Below are positions 15,972 through 26,107 of a stretch of DNA of 64,000 nt, in pieces; within the stretch, counting starts at the first letter, position 1, and the number at the start of each line of letters is the position of its first letter. Under the pieces are notes generated by a model, which saw only the letters and a program-made list of their open reading frames with translations, searched no databases and was not told the origin of the DNA. The translations under genes and the position numbers were made by a program. The DNA lies in the NCBI GenBank assembly GCA_904502235.1, contig CAJGDP010000001.1:76633-140632 (forward strand), given 5' to 3'. The stretch is from an uncultured Bacteroidaceae bacterium. Its GTDB lineage: Bacteria; Bacteroidota; Bacteroidia; Bacteroidales; Bacteroidaceae.

Positions 15972-17825
15972 TTATTCCTCCATAATTTTAGTGAATGCCT
16001 CTACGAGTGTCGCAACGGTGAAGGGCTGTCCTTTCACTTCGTTGAAACGGTGTAGTTTTATATCGCCGGTCTTTGTCTGCAGGTAGCCTGCGAACTGTCC
16101 CATATTCTGTTCTGCCACTACAACTTTCTTGTATTTGCGAAGGATTTCTTCGGTGTTGCGTGGCAATGGATTGATATACTGGAAATGTGCCAATGCAACC
16201 TTCTTGCCTTGGTTGTTCATCTGTTGCATTGCCTCGTAAAGGTGTCCGTATGTGCCACCGAAACCTACAATGAGCAGGTCGGCATCCTCGCATCCTTCCA
16301 CTTGCTGTTCGGGGATGTATTGTGCAATTTTCTCCACTTTTCTTGCACGTGTCTCAACCATGTTGTGGTGGTTGGCAGGGTCGTTGCTGATTGCTCCTGT
16401 TGCTGCGCTCTTCTCCAATCCGCCTATACGGTGTGTGAATCCCGGTGTGCCGGGAACTGCCCAGTAACGGACATCGTTTTCGGGATTGCGCTTGTATGGT
16501 GTCCAGCCTTCCTGCATTTCAGGTGTAACGTATGGCGGAACGATTGTGGGGTATTGTGCCAATTCGGGCAATTTCCATGCCGCAGAACCGTTGGCGATGA
16601 ATGCGTCGGTTAGCAGAATCACCGGAGTCATGTGCTCAAGTGCTATCTTGCAGGCATTGAATGCTGCATCAAAACAGTTGGTAGGAGATGTTGCGGCAAT
16701 TACAGGGATGGGGCTTTCGCCGTTGCGTCCGTAGAGTGCCTGCAACAGGTCGGTCTGTTCACTCTTAGTGGGCAGACCTGTTGACGGACCGCCACGTTGG
16801 ACATTGATGATTACAAGTGGCAATTCGGTTATCACGGCAAGGTTTATGGCTTCGCTCTTCAAGCATACGCCGGGACCTGATGTAGATGTGCAGGCCAATG
16901 CTCCTGCGTAAGCCGCTCCCACAGCCGACGCGCATCCTGCAATCTCATCTTCTGCCTGCATGGTTATTACTCCCAGCGATTTGTGTTTTGCAAGTTCGTG
17001 CAGAATGTCGGTTGCTGGTGTAATTGGGTATGAACCAAGGAAAAGACGCATGCCGGCTTTCTCGGCGGCTGCGATAAGACCGTATGCAGTGGCTTTGTTG
17101 CCGTTGATGTCCATGTAACGGCCCTTCTTGTTCTCGCTGTAGCTCTTGATGCTGTATGTGTGTGCAATGGATGTATGGGTGTTGTGTCCCATGTCGTAAC
17201 CGGCACGAAGTGCCTTGATGTTTGCATCGGCAACTTCGGGCTTCTTTGCGAATTTTGCACGGAGCATATTCTCGGCAAGCGCAAGGTCGCGGTCATATAT
17301 CCAGCATACGAGTCCCAATGCAACCATGTTCTTGCAACGTACAATGCTCTTGTTGTCGAGTCCGCTATCCTTGAGTGTCTCCTGGCAGAGCGATGTTATG
17401 GGGCATGGTACCACTTCGCAGGTGATGCCAAGTTCTGCAATGGGGTCCAATGTCTTGAACTCTGCCTTCTGCAGGTCTTTCTCGGTGAACGAGTCGGTAT
17501 CTATGATTATCGCACCTGTGGGCTTGCAATGTTTGTGCTGTGTCTTGAGTGCGGCAGGGTTCATTGCTATGAGTATGTCGCACTGGTCGCCGGGTGTTAG
17601 AATCTTATCGGCTCCGATATGTACCTGGAATCCTGAAACGCCTGTGAGCACGCCTTGCGGTGCACGTATGTCGGCAGGGTAGTCGGGGAATGTGCAGATG
17701 TCATTTCCCACGGTTGCCGAAATGGTGGAAAATATATTTCCTGCCAATTGCATTCCGTCGCCGGAGTCGCCCGAGAAGCGGACTACAATCTGGTCAACTG
17801 TGTGTGTGTTGTTACTGTTTGCCAT
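15972..17825 (-). CDS. korA: 2-oxoglutarate (2-oxoacid):ferredoxin oxidoreductase, fused gamma-alpha subunit
   Basis: A 617-residue protein in which the gamma domain (about 1-190; RFSGDSGDGMQLAGNIF) is fused to the alpha, pyrimidine-binding domain (about 215-590). Features such as YPITPATDILHELAK, QAEDEIAGCASAVGAAYAG and TSTSGPGVCLKSEA are typical of KorA-type subunits. It completes the active site with KorB. First gene of a two-gene operon closed by the downstream terminator; no clear promoter box could be picked out in the 70 bp upstream. Confidence 0.92.
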   Translation of the reverse strand: MANSNNTHTVDQIVVRFSGDSGDGMQLAGNIFSTISATVGNDICTFPDYPADIRAPQGVLTGVSGFQVHIGADKILTPGDQCDILIAMNPAALKTQHKHCKPTGAIIIDTDSFTEKDLQKAEFKTLDPIAELGITCEVVPCPITSLCQETLKDSGLDNKSIVRCKNMVALGLVCWIYDRDLALAENMLRAKFAKKPEVADANIKALRAGYDMGHNTHTSIAHTYSIKSYSENKKGRYMDINGNKATAYGLIAAAEKAGMRLFLGSYPITPATDILHELAKHKSLGVITMQAEDEIAGCASAVGAAYAGALACTSTSGPGVCLKSEAINLAVITELPLVIINVQRGGPSTGLPTKSEQTDLLQALYGRNGESPIPVIAATSPTNCFDAAFNACKIALEHMTPVILLTDAFIANGSAAWKLPELAQYPTIVPPYVTPEMQEGWTPYKRNPENDVRYWAVPGTPGFTHRIGGLEKSAATGAISNDPANHHNMVETRARKVEKIAQYIPEQQVEGCEDADLLIVGFGGTYGHLYEAMQQMNNQGKKVALAHFQYINPLPRNTEEILRKYKKVVVAEQNMGQFAGYLQTKTGDIKLHRFNEVKGQPFTVATLVEAFTKIMEE

Positions 17826-17891
17826 ATTATGGTTTGTTTGTTGTGCTCAAATTTCGTAAACATTTATGAAAAGATGAAATATTTATATAAA

Positions 17892-17925
17892 AAAGTGAGA
17901 AAAGACTGCTGCCTTTTCTCACTTT
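17892..17925 (-). terminator. Terminator of the efflux/TonB-receptor cluster
   Basis: AAAGTGAGAAAAG pairs with CTTTTCTCACTTT across an 8-nt loop; on the minus strand it is followed by TTTTATATAAAT. It immediately follows the receptor gene stop codon. Confidence 0.8.
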
Positions 17926-17927
17926 CT

Positions 17928-20393
17928 TTACATTTCGCCGTAATCGTCGTATCCGCTGCTTGGCATCTCCTGCGGTTTGCGTTTGGGCATCTTTGCCTTC
18001 ATGTTACCGAAGTTGTATGTCAGAGTGAAACCGAATGTGCGTCCGCCGTGCGAGTTCTTGCTGTCGCGGAAGAAACTGTCGTTCACGGTTACCGAATGGC
18101 GACTGCGCGAATCCAGAAGGTCGCGGGCATTCAGACTGAGACTCCAGTTCTGGTTGAACGATTTACGCAAGCCGATGTCGAGCATGTAGTCGGGCTCGCG
18201 GTAACCTTGTGCCACAATGCGACGGGCATTGTATCGGCCTGTTATCTGCATTGTTATGCTCCAGGGAAGTATCACACTTGCAGTCATGCGTGCGTTCCAC
18301 GAGAAGTTCTCATCAGCCTCTCCTGTAACCTCGTGCCCGTTGATGATGTATTTGAAGGCATCGAGCTTATAGTAAAAGAGATTCACGCTTGTTGTCAGGT
18401 CGAGTATCTTGAACAGCTTGTTCTTGCCAATAATCTCCAGACCTGCCGACTGTGTCTGTGCGACATTCTCATGGGTGGTGTAGATTATCCTTCCTTCGTT
18501 ATAGCTGATGCGTTCTATCACATCGTCGGTGGTGCGGTAGTATGCGCTGAGCGACAGTGTGTGCTTGTTCCAGTTCTTTATGTAGTTCAGCTCGTATGCA
18601 TTGGAGTATTCCGGTGTCAGTCCGGGGTTACCATACGAAATGTTTGTTGAGTCGCTGATGTTCTGGAAACTGTTGAGCTGTCCTCCCCATGGACGGCGCA
18701 GACGACGGGTGTAGTTTGCCTGTATCTCGTGTCCTTCGCTTATCTCATAACTGATGAATGCGCTGGGGAACAACTTGAAGAAATCCTTGCCGGTAAATGG
18801 CTTTGAAGCGTCTTTGTCCTCCCAACCGAGCGAGCGTGTCTGCACGTTCCAGTATTCGCCACGCAGTCCCAACTGGTACCCGAATTTACCTATTCTGCCC
18901 GAATATGTTCCATAAAGGGCATGAGTCTGCTGTTTATAACTGAATTCGTTGTATAGCTTGGTGTCAATGTTGGCGTGTGCCTCGTCGGTGTATGTGATTA
19001 CCGGACTGTTGTCATTGGAAAAGTCTCCCTTGTAACCGGCTTCGATTCGATGATTCTCGCTTATCTTGTACTGATAATCGAGTTTTATTTCGGTATTGTC
19101 GCTTCTGTTCCTGTTGTTCTGGAACTGGTAGCTTCTGGCAGTGTCGGCTGTGGCCGGGTAGATGGTCTGCTGACGGTATGTGGCTTCGCGTACCTGTTGC
19201 CATGAGTGGTGTCCAATAGACAGATCAATGAAATGGCTGTCGCTCCAACGGTGGGTGTAGCCGATTTCGGCATTGTACATGCGGGGCTTGCCGTTCTGGT
19301 CGGTGGTACGTGTCATCAGTTCGGTAGGCTCCATCGGATTGCCGTCGGCATCAAGGCTTCCGCTTTCGGCTTCAATGTTGCTCTTGTGCTTTCCGCCACC
19401 GAACATGCCCATCAGGTTTACGAATACATCGTCATTCTTTGTTATGTGCCATGTTACGCCTGCACGTGCAAAGATGTTGTTGGGATTATGGTTTCCTGTA
19501 CTTGTCTGGTCAAGAAACCTCTGTTGTCCGAAGTATTTCGTATGGGTGTATCCTTCGTTCTTGAAACGCATGTTGCGGTAGTTGAGTCCAAGGTATGCGT
19601 CAACCGCACCGCTGCTGTAGTTCGCATTTGCTCCCACATTGAATCCGCCACGAGTGTCTGCTCCTGCCTGTGCGCTTCCGTAATATCCTGCCTTGCGGTC
19701 GCGTTTGAGTATGATGTTGATAATTCCGGCAGTTCCTTCGGGCGAGTGCTTTGCCGAAGGGTTGGTGATTACCTCGATTCTCTCTATGGAACCGGCTGGC
19801 AACTGTTGCAGGATATCGCCCTGATTGTCGCCTGTGAGTCCGCTTGCTTTGCCGTTTATCCACACGGTAACGCTCTCGCTGCCACGCAACGATACAGCAC
19901 CTTCGGTATCCACCTCAACCGAAGGTATATCGGCAAGCACGTCGCTTGCAGTTCCGCCGGTGGAGGCAATACTCTGGTCTACGGTGAAGACGCGCTTGTC
20001 TATATCAAAGCTCATCTGTGAACGCTGTTCCGTTACCACAACCTCTTTCAGCAGTTTGCGGTCGCTCTTGAGCTTTATTGTACCGGCATTGCATCTTGCG
20101 TTTGTAACGTTGATTTTACGGTCGTCGTTCAGATATCCCACATAAGAGAACTGTACGGTGTATTTTCCGGCTTTTATGTTCGGCAGTTCAAATGAACCGT
20201 TGTCGTCGGTGCTGCAACCTGCTATGGGTGCAGTGTTTCCCTCGGGTATTACGGCAACGGTAACGAATCCCAACGGCTCGCCGTTCTCGCCGTCGATTAC
20301 CTTTCCGTATATACTGCCTGCCTGTTGTGCTCTCATGCTTAATGGCAGAATGAGCAACAGGGAAAAAAGTGCTGTCTTGATTATTGTCTTCAA
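17928..20393 (-). CDS. Outer-membrane TonB-dependent receptor-like protein (OMP_b-brl_3 type)
   Basis: An 821-residue outer-membrane protein. Signal peptide (ends SMRA-QQ), a carboxypeptidase-regulatory-like domain (GSIYGKVIDGENGEPLGFVTV), a plug region (DVLADIPSVEVDTEGAVSLRG and EGTAGIINIILKR) and a beta barrel. The tail is unusual: after the last strands it ends in a basic-acidic stretch (KAKMPKRKPQEMPSSGYDDYGEM) rather than a terminal aromatic residue, as in the OMP_b-brl_3 family. It lies 36 bp downstream of the TolC gene on the same strand with no terminator between, so it may be the fourth gene of the efflux operon. Substrate unknown. Confidence 0.8.
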   Translation of the reverse strand: MKTIIKTALFSLLLILPLSMRAQQAGSIYGKVIDGENGEPLGFVTVAVIPEGNTAPIAGCSTDDNGSFELPNIKAGKYTVQFSYVGYLNDDRKINVTNARCNAGTIKLKSDRKLLKEVVVTEQRSQMSFDIDKRVFTVDQSIASTGGTASDVLADIPSVEVDTEGAVSLRGSESVTVWINGKASGLTGDNQGDILQQLPAGSIERIEVITNPSAKHSPEGTAGIINIILKRDRKAGYYGSAQAGADTRGGFNVGANANYSSGAVDAYLGLNYRNMRFKNEGYTHTKYFGQQRFLDQTSTGNHNPNNIFARAGVTWHITKNDDVFVNLMGMFGGGKHKSNIEAESGSLDADGNPMEPTELMTRTTDQNGKPRMYNAEIGYTHRWSDSHFIDLSIGHHSWQQVREATYRQQTIYPATADTARSYQFQNNRNRSDNTEIKLDYQYKISENHRIEAGYKGDFSNDNSPVITYTDEAHANIDTKLYNEFSYKQQTHALYGTYSGRIGKFGYQLGLRGEYWNVQTRSLGWEDKDASKPFTGKDFFKLFPSAFISYEISEGHEIQANYTRRLRRPWGGQLNSFQNISDSTNISYGNPGLTPEYSNAYELNYIKNWNKHTLSLSAYYRTTDDVIERISYNEGRIIYTTHENVAQTQSAGLEIIGKNKLFKILDLTTSVNLFYYKLDAFKYIINGHEVTGEADENFSWNARMTASVILPWSITMQITGRYNARRIVAQGYREPDYMLDIGLRKSFNQNWSLSLNARDLLDSRSRHSVTVNDSFFRDSKNSHGGRTFGFTLTYNFGNMKAKMPKRKPQEMPSSGYDDYGEM

Positions 20394-20429
20394 TGTATAA
20401 TATATTATAAGGTTATATATGCGATATCA

Positions 20430-21749
20430 TCATTTTATGAAACCTGTTATTTTTCCGCTTATCTGCATAAGGGAAATTTCGCAGAGCTTGGTGTCGTACT
20501 CAACTGCGAGCAAACGTTCTTCGGCTTCGAGAAGGCTCTGTTGCGCTTCGCGCATCTCTATACCCGAAAGGACGCCCAACATATAACGCTCCTTGGCAAT
20601 CTCGTGGTTCTCGCGTGCTGTTATTACGTTTGTCTTCTCAAGGGCAAGCAACTGCAGATTGTTGCTGTATGCCTGCCACAGGTTGCCAAGGTCGGCTTTT
20701 AGCGAGAGTTCCAGCTTGTCGTGCATCAGTTTCATGTTCTCAATCTCGATTTTTGCGTTGCGCATCTCGCGACGGCGGTTGCCGTTCCACAAGGTGAAGC
20801 CTACACTTATGCCGGCGTTGCCTCCCCATGCATGGCGACGTACAACGGTGTTGTTGCCATACTGGTTGAAGCCATAGTCGTATCCTGCCTTGAATTTTAC
20901 ATAGGGGTAGTTACGCGAGAGCACCTTCTTGTAGTCGAGTTGTGCAAGGGTGTTGTTCTGTGCGGCAAGCAGTAGGGTCGCGTTGTTGCTCAGTGTACAG
21001 TGCCAAAGGTCGACAAAGTCAAGAGAGTCGTTTACCGCAATCTCTTTCTCTATTGTCTCAATTGGTGTATATACCTGGTCTATTGCCATCATTTCGTTGA
21101 GTGCTATGCGCGATGTAATGACAATCTCCTGCTGTTTCATGTACTGTGCACTGTCGGCATTGAAATCGACTTTCGCCTGCTGGTAGTCGAGGCGCGAGAA
21201 TGTTCCGATATTGTATCTCTCTTCCACTATGCGCAGACGCTCCTTTGAAAGCTGGACTGCCTTGTAATAGTTGTCCAGACGCAGACGCTGTTGCAGGAAG
21301 TTGTAATACTCTGCCGCCATTGATGCAATGAAATCCTCAATTGCTATGCGTGTGTTTGTCTCGCCCATACGTTCCAGTTCCTTCAGTTGCTTGTAACTGG
21401 TACTTATGTTGAAACCGTCGAAGATGGTCCAGTTGAGGTTCAATCCGGCATTGGCGGTCTGGTCAAAGGCGTTGCGTGTCTTCTGTATCTCGCCTGTTCC
21501 GCGCAGCTCCGAGTTGTTGCTGTTGAGCTGGGCATCATAACCGGCATTCAAGTCGAGTGTGGGCAAATATCCTGCATTTGCAAGCGTAGCGTTGTTCTTG
21601 CTTATGAGTTCTTCGTTGCGTGTGATGCGGAGCGAGTAGTTGTTCTCCAAGCCAATCTCAATGCATTTGCTTAGTGTATATACTTGCTCTTGAGCGCAGA
21701 TAATAAGTGTGGGCAGAACAAGCAGTGTTGTTAATATCAGTCGTTTCAT
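20430..21749 (-). CDS. TolC-family outer-membrane efflux protein
   Basis: A 439-residue protein with a signal peptide (ends IICA-QE) and two repeats of long alpha-helical hairpins rich in Glu/Leu/Asn, the OEP/TolC pattern (for example YNIGTFSRLDYQQAKVDF and YMLGVLSGIEMREAQQSLLEAEERL). It forms the outer-membrane channel of the tripartite pump whose other parts are encoded directly upstream; its start overlaps the RND pump stop codon by 4 bp (ATGA), implying translational coupling. Confidence 0.92.
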   Translation of the reverse strand: MKRLILTTLLVLPTLIICAQEQVYTLSKCIEIGLENNYSLRITRNEELISKNNATLANAGYLPTLDLNAGYDAQLNSNNSELRGTGEIQKTRNAFDQTANAGLNLNWTIFDGFNISTSYKQLKELERMGETNTRIAIEDFIASMAAEYYNFLQQRLRLDNYYKAVQLSKERLRIVEERYNIGTFSRLDYQQAKVDFNADSAQYMKQQEIVITSRIALNEMMAIDQVYTPIETIEKEIAVNDSLDFVDLWHCTLSNNATLLLAAQNNTLAQLDYKKVLSRNYPYVKFKAGYDYGFNQYGNNTVVRRHAWGGNAGISVGFTLWNGNRRREMRNAKIEIENMKLMHDKLELSLKADLGNLWQAYSNNLQLLALEKTNVITARENHEIAKERYMLGVLSGIEMREAQQSLLEAEERLLAVEYDTKLCEISLMQISGKITGFIK

Positions 21750-24700
21750 TTCTGTTCCTTGTTAATACGTTCTGTTGAAATGTAGCTGTATATAGCAGGT
21801 ACTATATACATGGTGAGTATGGTCGAGATAAGCATACCGCCCACGACGGCTGTACCCATGGCAATGCGCTGGTTCGCTCCCTCGCCCGTTGCGTAAATCA
21901 ATGGCAACAGACCAAGGATTGTAGATACGCTTGTCATAAGAATAGGACGCAGACGCTGTAGAGATGCACTGCGTATGGCTTCCATTTTGCTCTCTCCGCT
22001 CTCCTGTTTCTGGTTTGCGAACTCAACAATAAGAATACCGTTCTTTGCCACAAGACCAATAAGCATGATAATACCGATCTGGCTGAAAAGGTTCATTGTG
22101 ATGTCTCCCATCTTCATGAATATCAAGGCTCCTGCAATGGCAAGAGGTACGGTGAGCATGATGATCAACGGGTCCTTGAAACTCTCGAACTGCGCAGCAA
22201 GGATAAGGTATATAAGTACCAATGCCAGAATGAATGCGAACATAAGGCTCGATGAACTCTCGCGGAACTCCTTTGAGTCGCCCGAGAGGGCTGTGCGGAA
22301 TGTCTCGTCGAGAACCTCTTCGGCAATCTTGTCCATTTCATCCAATCCGTCGCCAATGGTCTTGCCGTCTGCCAAGCCTGCAGATATTGTTGCCGAAAGG
22401 AAACGGTTATAGTGGTAGAGCTTTGGTGGTGTAACCGATTCCACAAACTCCACAAGGTTGTCGAGCGGAATCATTTCGCCACGGTCGCTACGGATGTAAA
22501 TGGACTTAACGCTTGTGGGGGTGTTACGCTGTATGCGGTTAACCTGACCGATGATTTCGTACTGCTTGCCGTTCATGTAGAAATATCCCATTCGCTGACC
22601 GCTGAGACCATACTGCAATGTCTCGGCAATATCGCGTACGCTTGCTCCCATTGTACCGGCTTTGTCGCGATTGATGTTTACACGCACCTCGGGGCTTGTG
22701 AACTTCAAGTCAACGTCTGCCATGCGGAATGTGGGGTTGTCGTTTACTCTTGCAAGGAATTCGGGCAATACCTCTTCCAGTTTCTCAAGGCTTACGGCCT
22801 GGATGACATACTGGATTGGCATGCTTCCTCTGCGTCCGCCGAACGAAGACTGTTGCTGTACGAACGAACGCGCCTTTGTCTTTGTGCTCAACGCCTGGGT
22901 GAGCTTGCTTGCCATCTCCATCTGTGAATAGTCGCGCTCGCCAAGGTCCTTGAGAGTTATTCTTATGTTTCCGCTACCTCCCGATACGCGCGATGTTACA
23001 GATTCGGCATCGGGAATTATTGAATCCACCAGCATTGTGATGTCCTCGGTATAGTCGCGCATGTATTCGTAGCTTACTCCCTCGGCACCTCGTGTGGTGA
23101 TTGTAATCTGTGAGCGGTCCTCAAGCGGAGCCATCTCCGACGGTATTGCGCCCCATAGCCATCCGATGAGTACAAAGGTGATTATTGTAACAGGGATTGC
23201 AATCCATCTTCTCTTAAGGAATGCGTTAAGCGACTTTTCGTATATGTTGTTCAAACCAACAAAGAACGGTTCGGTCTTGCGGTAGAACCATTTCTGCTCC
23301 TTGCGTCGCTTAAGGATTTTTGTCGCGAGCATGGGTGTGAATGTGAGTGCGGCGAACGATGAAATAATCACAGAACCGGCAACCACAAAGCTGAACTCGC
23401 GGAACAGACGTCCGCTTGTTCCCTCCATGAATACGATAGGCAGGAATACTGCCACAAGTGTCACGGTTGTTGATATTACCGCAAAGAAAATCTCTTTTGA
23501 GCCTTCGATACCGGCTTTGAACGGACGCATGCCCTGCTCAATGCGGATGTAGATGTTCTCGGTCATCACAATGGCATCGTCTACCACAAGTCCCACCGAA
23601 AGTACAACGGCAAGCATCGTGAGCACGTTTATCGAGAATCCCAGAATATACATCACAAAGAATGCACCGATGAGCGATACCGGAATAACGATACAGGGAA
23701 TGAGTGTTACACGCCAGTCGCGCAGGAACAGGAAGATGATGATGATTACAAGGATGAATGCCTCATATACGGTGCTCTTTACCTCGTTGATTGACGCACG
23801 TATGAACTTGGTGCTGTCGAAACCGTATGTGTAGCCGATATCCTCGGGGAGGTCCTTTTTCATCACTTCCATACGCTCGTAAACCGCGTCGGCAATCTCG
23901 ATGTGGTTTGCACCGGGCTGTGGGATGACAACGACACCAACCATGGGCACACCGTTCATCTTCATGTAGCTCTTGATGTCGGCAGGTCCCAGTTCGGCAT
24001 AGCCCACATCACTTATTCTAATGATATTCCCGTTCTTCTCCTTAAGGATTATGTTGTTGAATTCCTTTGCTGTGTGCATCTGTCCCATGGTGCGCAAGGT
24101 AAGTTCCATGGTGTTTCCTTCGATGCTTCCCGAAGGCAATTCCACATTCTCGTTGGTTATTGCGTTCTTTATGTCGACGGGTGTAACTCCGTATGCCGAC
24201 ATCTTTATGGGGTCGAGCCAGATACGCATCGAATAGCGTTTCTCTCCCCAAATCTGCACACCGCTCACATCGGGGATTGTCTGCAACTGCTCCTTTACTG
24301 TGAGGTCGGCAATTTCGCTCAGCTCAAGTAGCGAACGCTTGTCGCTCTGTATGGCAACCATAAGAATAGGGGTGGCATCGGCGTCGGCTTTCGATACTGT
24401 AGGAGGGTCGCAGTCACGGGGCAGATAACGTTGGGCACGCGACACCTTGTCGCGCACGTCGTTTGCCGCGGTCTCGAGGTCAACCGAAAGTTCGAATTCT
24501 ACAGTTATACGACTCTGTCCCTGCTGGCTTATACTCGACAGCGAACGGATTCCCGGGATACCGTTGATGTTCTGCTCAAGCGGCTCGGTAATCTGGTTCT
24601 CGATAACATCGGCGTTGGCACCTGCATAGCTACAGGTAACCGAGATGATGGGGTTGTCCACCGAAGGGTACTCGCGCACACCAAGGGTGTTGTAACCTAT

Positions 24701-24778
24701 AAGACCAAAAAGCAATATTATGATTGTGAGTACCGTTGCAAGCACCGGTCTGCGGATACTCAATTCCGAAATATTCAT
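21746..24778 (-). CDS. RND-family efflux pump (HAE1/AcrB type)
   Basis: A 1010-residue inner-membrane transporter. It begins MNISELSIRRPVLATVLTI, has twelve predicted membrane helices in two sets, and two large periplasmic loops. TM4 carries the paired aspartates of the proton relay (VGLVVDDAIVMTENI). The overall organisation is that of the hydrophobe/amphiphile efflux pumps AcrB and MexB rather than the heavy-metal CusA group. It probably expels drugs, bile salts or fatty acids; the substrate cannot be read from sequence. Middle gene of the adaptor-pump-channel operon. Confidence 0.95.
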   Translation of the reverse strand: MNISELSIRRPVLATVLTIIILLFGLIGYNTLGVREYPSVDNPIISVTCSYAGANADVIENQITEPLEQNINGIPGIRSLSSISQQGQSRITVEFELSVDLETAANDVRDKVSRAQRYLPRDCDPPTVSKADADATPILMVAIQSDKRSLLELSEIADLTVKEQLQTIPDVSGVQIWGEKRYSMRIWLDPIKMSAYGVTPVDIKNAITNENVELPSGSIEGNTMELTLRTMGQMHTAKEFNNIILKEKNGNIIRISDVGYAELGPADIKSYMKMNGVPMVGVVVIPQPGANHIEIADAVYERMEVMKKDLPEDIGYTYGFDSTKFIRASINEVKSTVYEAFILVIIIIFLFLRDWRVTLIPCIVIPVSLIGAFFVMYILGFSINVLTMLAVVLSVGLVVDDAIVMTENIYIRIEQGMRPFKAGIEGSKEIFFAVISTTVTLVAVFLPIVFMEGTSGRLFREFSFVVAGSVIISSFAALTFTPMLATKILKRRKEQKWFYRKTEPFFVGLNNIYEKSLNAFLKRRWIAIPVTIITFVLIGWLWGAIPSEMAPLEDRSQITITTRGAEGVSYEYMRDYTEDITMLVDSIIPDAESVTSRVSGGSGNIRITLKDLGERDYSQMEMASKLTQALSTKTKARSFVQQQSSFGGRRGSMPIQYVIQAVSLEKLEEVLPEFLARVNDNPTFRMADVDLKFTSPEVRVNINRDKAGTMGASVRDIAETLQYGLSGQRMGYFYMNGKQYEIIGQVNRIQRNTPTSVKSIYIRSDRGEMIPLDNLVEFVESVTPPKLYHYNRFLSATISAGLADGKTIGDGLDEMDKIAEEVLDETFRTALSGDSKEFRESSSSLMFAFILALVLIYLILAAQFESFKDPLIIMLTVPLAIAGALIFMKMGDITMNLFSQIGIIMLIGLVAKNGILIVEFANQKQESGESKMEAIRSASLQRLRPILMTSVSTILGLLPLIYATGEGANQRIAMGTAVVGGMLISTILTMYIVPAIYSYISTERINKEQK

Positions 24779-24803
24779 CTATATCTACTCTTTTAAAGTG
24801 TGG

Positions 24804-25877
24804 TTATTTCAATGTAGCAATCTTTACAGCAGAACCTTTGCGCAACTGCAATGTTCCCGATGTTAGAATTGTGTCTCCAATCTGCAGACCGTCGATAATC
24901 TGCACTTCGCTTTCGGTGCGTATTCCTATCTCTACATCCATAGGCTCTGCCTTTCCGCTACGATATACAAACACCTTGTTCTTGCCCATTTCGGGAACAA
25001 TGGCTTCGGCAGGTATGGCAATTGCATCGGCAATTTCTTTCTGTTTCAGGCGAATGTCGGCATACTGTCCGGGCATGAGCTCGCCTTTTGTGTTTGCATA
25101 TCTTGCACGTACGAGCAAAGAGCGTGTCTCGCTCTCGAGCGACGACTCGGTGGCATATACCTGCGCCTTGAATGTCTCAAGCTTGCCGTCTACACGGAAT
25201 TCGAGATTTGTACCTTTCTTTACATCACTAGAATAGCGCTCCGCCACCGAAAACTCAATCTTTATGGGAGTAAGCGATGTGAGCTTGGCAATAACCGTGC
25301 TTGTTGATGCGTAAGCACCCACACTCACCTGACGCAAACCTATTACACCGTCGAATGGTGCGCGCAGTTCGGTCATCTCTATCTGTGCCTTCACCTTTTC
25401 GATGTCGGCATTCAGTGTAGCGAGTTCGGTCTTAACTATTTCGAGAGCCTCCTTACTTACGGCATCTTTCTGCAGAAGTGCGCTCTGACGATAAACCCTC
25501 TCCTCGGCAAGCGGAACTTTTGCTTCAAGGCTCTTGAGTTGTGCCTGCAACTGCGAGTCGTTGATTTTGGCAAGCAGAGTGCCCTTTTCAACAAAACTTC
25601 CTTCCTCAAAGAAAATGTCGGTGATTTTTCCCGCGCTTTCAAAAGAGAGCTGTACCTCTTCGTCGGGAACAAGACTGCCCACAACGGGTATCTCGTCGGT
25701 AAGCAGATGAGGCTTTATTATCTGTGCATCTACACTTAATACTTTCTTACCACCTTTCGGCATGCTTTCCGCTTTTGCCAAATCTTCGTTCTGGTGTGGC
25801 ATGAGTTTGAAATATCCCCATACGCCAACTGCAATTACAAGAGCCGCAACAAGGCCCCATTTTAGTTTCTTGTTCAT
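24804..25877 (-). CDS. RND efflux periplasmic adaptor (membrane fusion protein)
   Basis: A 357-residue HlyD/AcrA-type adaptor. A single N-terminal membrane anchor (WGLVAALVIAVGVWGYF) replaces the lipobox seen in many AcrA proteins. The two half-lipoyl motifs (GKITDIFFEEGSFVEKGTLL and FDGVIGLRQVSVGAYAS) flank an alpha-helical hairpin (about 110-160), followed by beta-barrel and membrane-proximal domains. It links the RND pump to TolC. First gene of the operon. Confidence 0.93.
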   Translation of the reverse strand: MNKKLKWGLVAALVIAVGVWGYFKLMPHQNEDLAKAESMPKGGKKVLSVDAQIIKPHLLTDEIPVVGSLVPDEEVQLSFESAGKITDIFFEEGSFVEKGTLLAKINDSQLQAQLKSLEAKVPLAEERVYRQSALLQKDAVSKEALEIVKTELATLNADIEKVKAQIEMTELRAPFDGVIGLRQVSVGAYASTSTVIAKLTSLTPIKIEFSVAERYSSDVKKGTNLEFRVDGKLETFKAQVYATESSLESETRSLLVRARYANTKGELMPGQYADIRLKQKEIADAIAIPAEAIVPEMGKNKVFVYRSGKAEPMDVEIGIRTESEVQIIDGLQIGDTILTSGTLQLRKGSAVKIATLK

Positions 25878-25916
25878 ATTCTATGTGATGTTTTTCTTTT
25901 TCTTTATTCCAATCTG

Positions 25917-25924
25917 CAAAATTA
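25917..25924 (-). promoter_or_regulatory. Efflux operon promoter -7 box (TAATTTTG)
   Basis: An exact TAnnTTTG match on the minus strand about 40 bp upstream of the adaptor ATG. A TTTC sits about 20 nt further upstream as a weak -33 element. Confidence 0.5.
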
Positions 25925-26005
25925 GTTAAAATTTGTAATGTATTGAAATATTAAATCTTAATTATATATAATATTATATTCGGGCTGTGAAATATTAACG
26001 TAAAC

Positions 26006-26036
26006 TTTGTATTTCGCTCAGCTTTCACTATATTTG
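26006..26036 (+). promoter_or_regulatory. efp operon promoter
   Basis: TTTG (26006-26009), a 19-nt spacer and TATATTTG (26029-26036) form a full-consensus promoter, with start near 26043 and a leader of about 65 nt. Confidence 0.8.
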
Positions 26037-26046
26037 CATCCGATTT

Positions 26047-26069
26047 GCGGAAAGGTGTGTCCCTTCCGC
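26047..26069 (+). promoter_or_regulatory. Hairpin at the 5' end of the efp mRNA
   Basis: GCGGAAAGG pairs with CCTTCCGC (one bulged A) within the first nucleotides of the predicted transcript. It may stabilise the mRNA; no regulatory ligand is suggested. Confidence 0.35.
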
Positions 26070-26107
26070 CGGAAAACAGATAATTCTAACAAAAAACAAA
26101 TAATATT

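Noticed and set aside
17655..18650. 331-codon plus-strand frame across korA and the TonB receptor gene
   Set aside because: Overlaps both real genes antisense, crosses the terminator hairpin, and shows Cys-rich non-protein-like composition.
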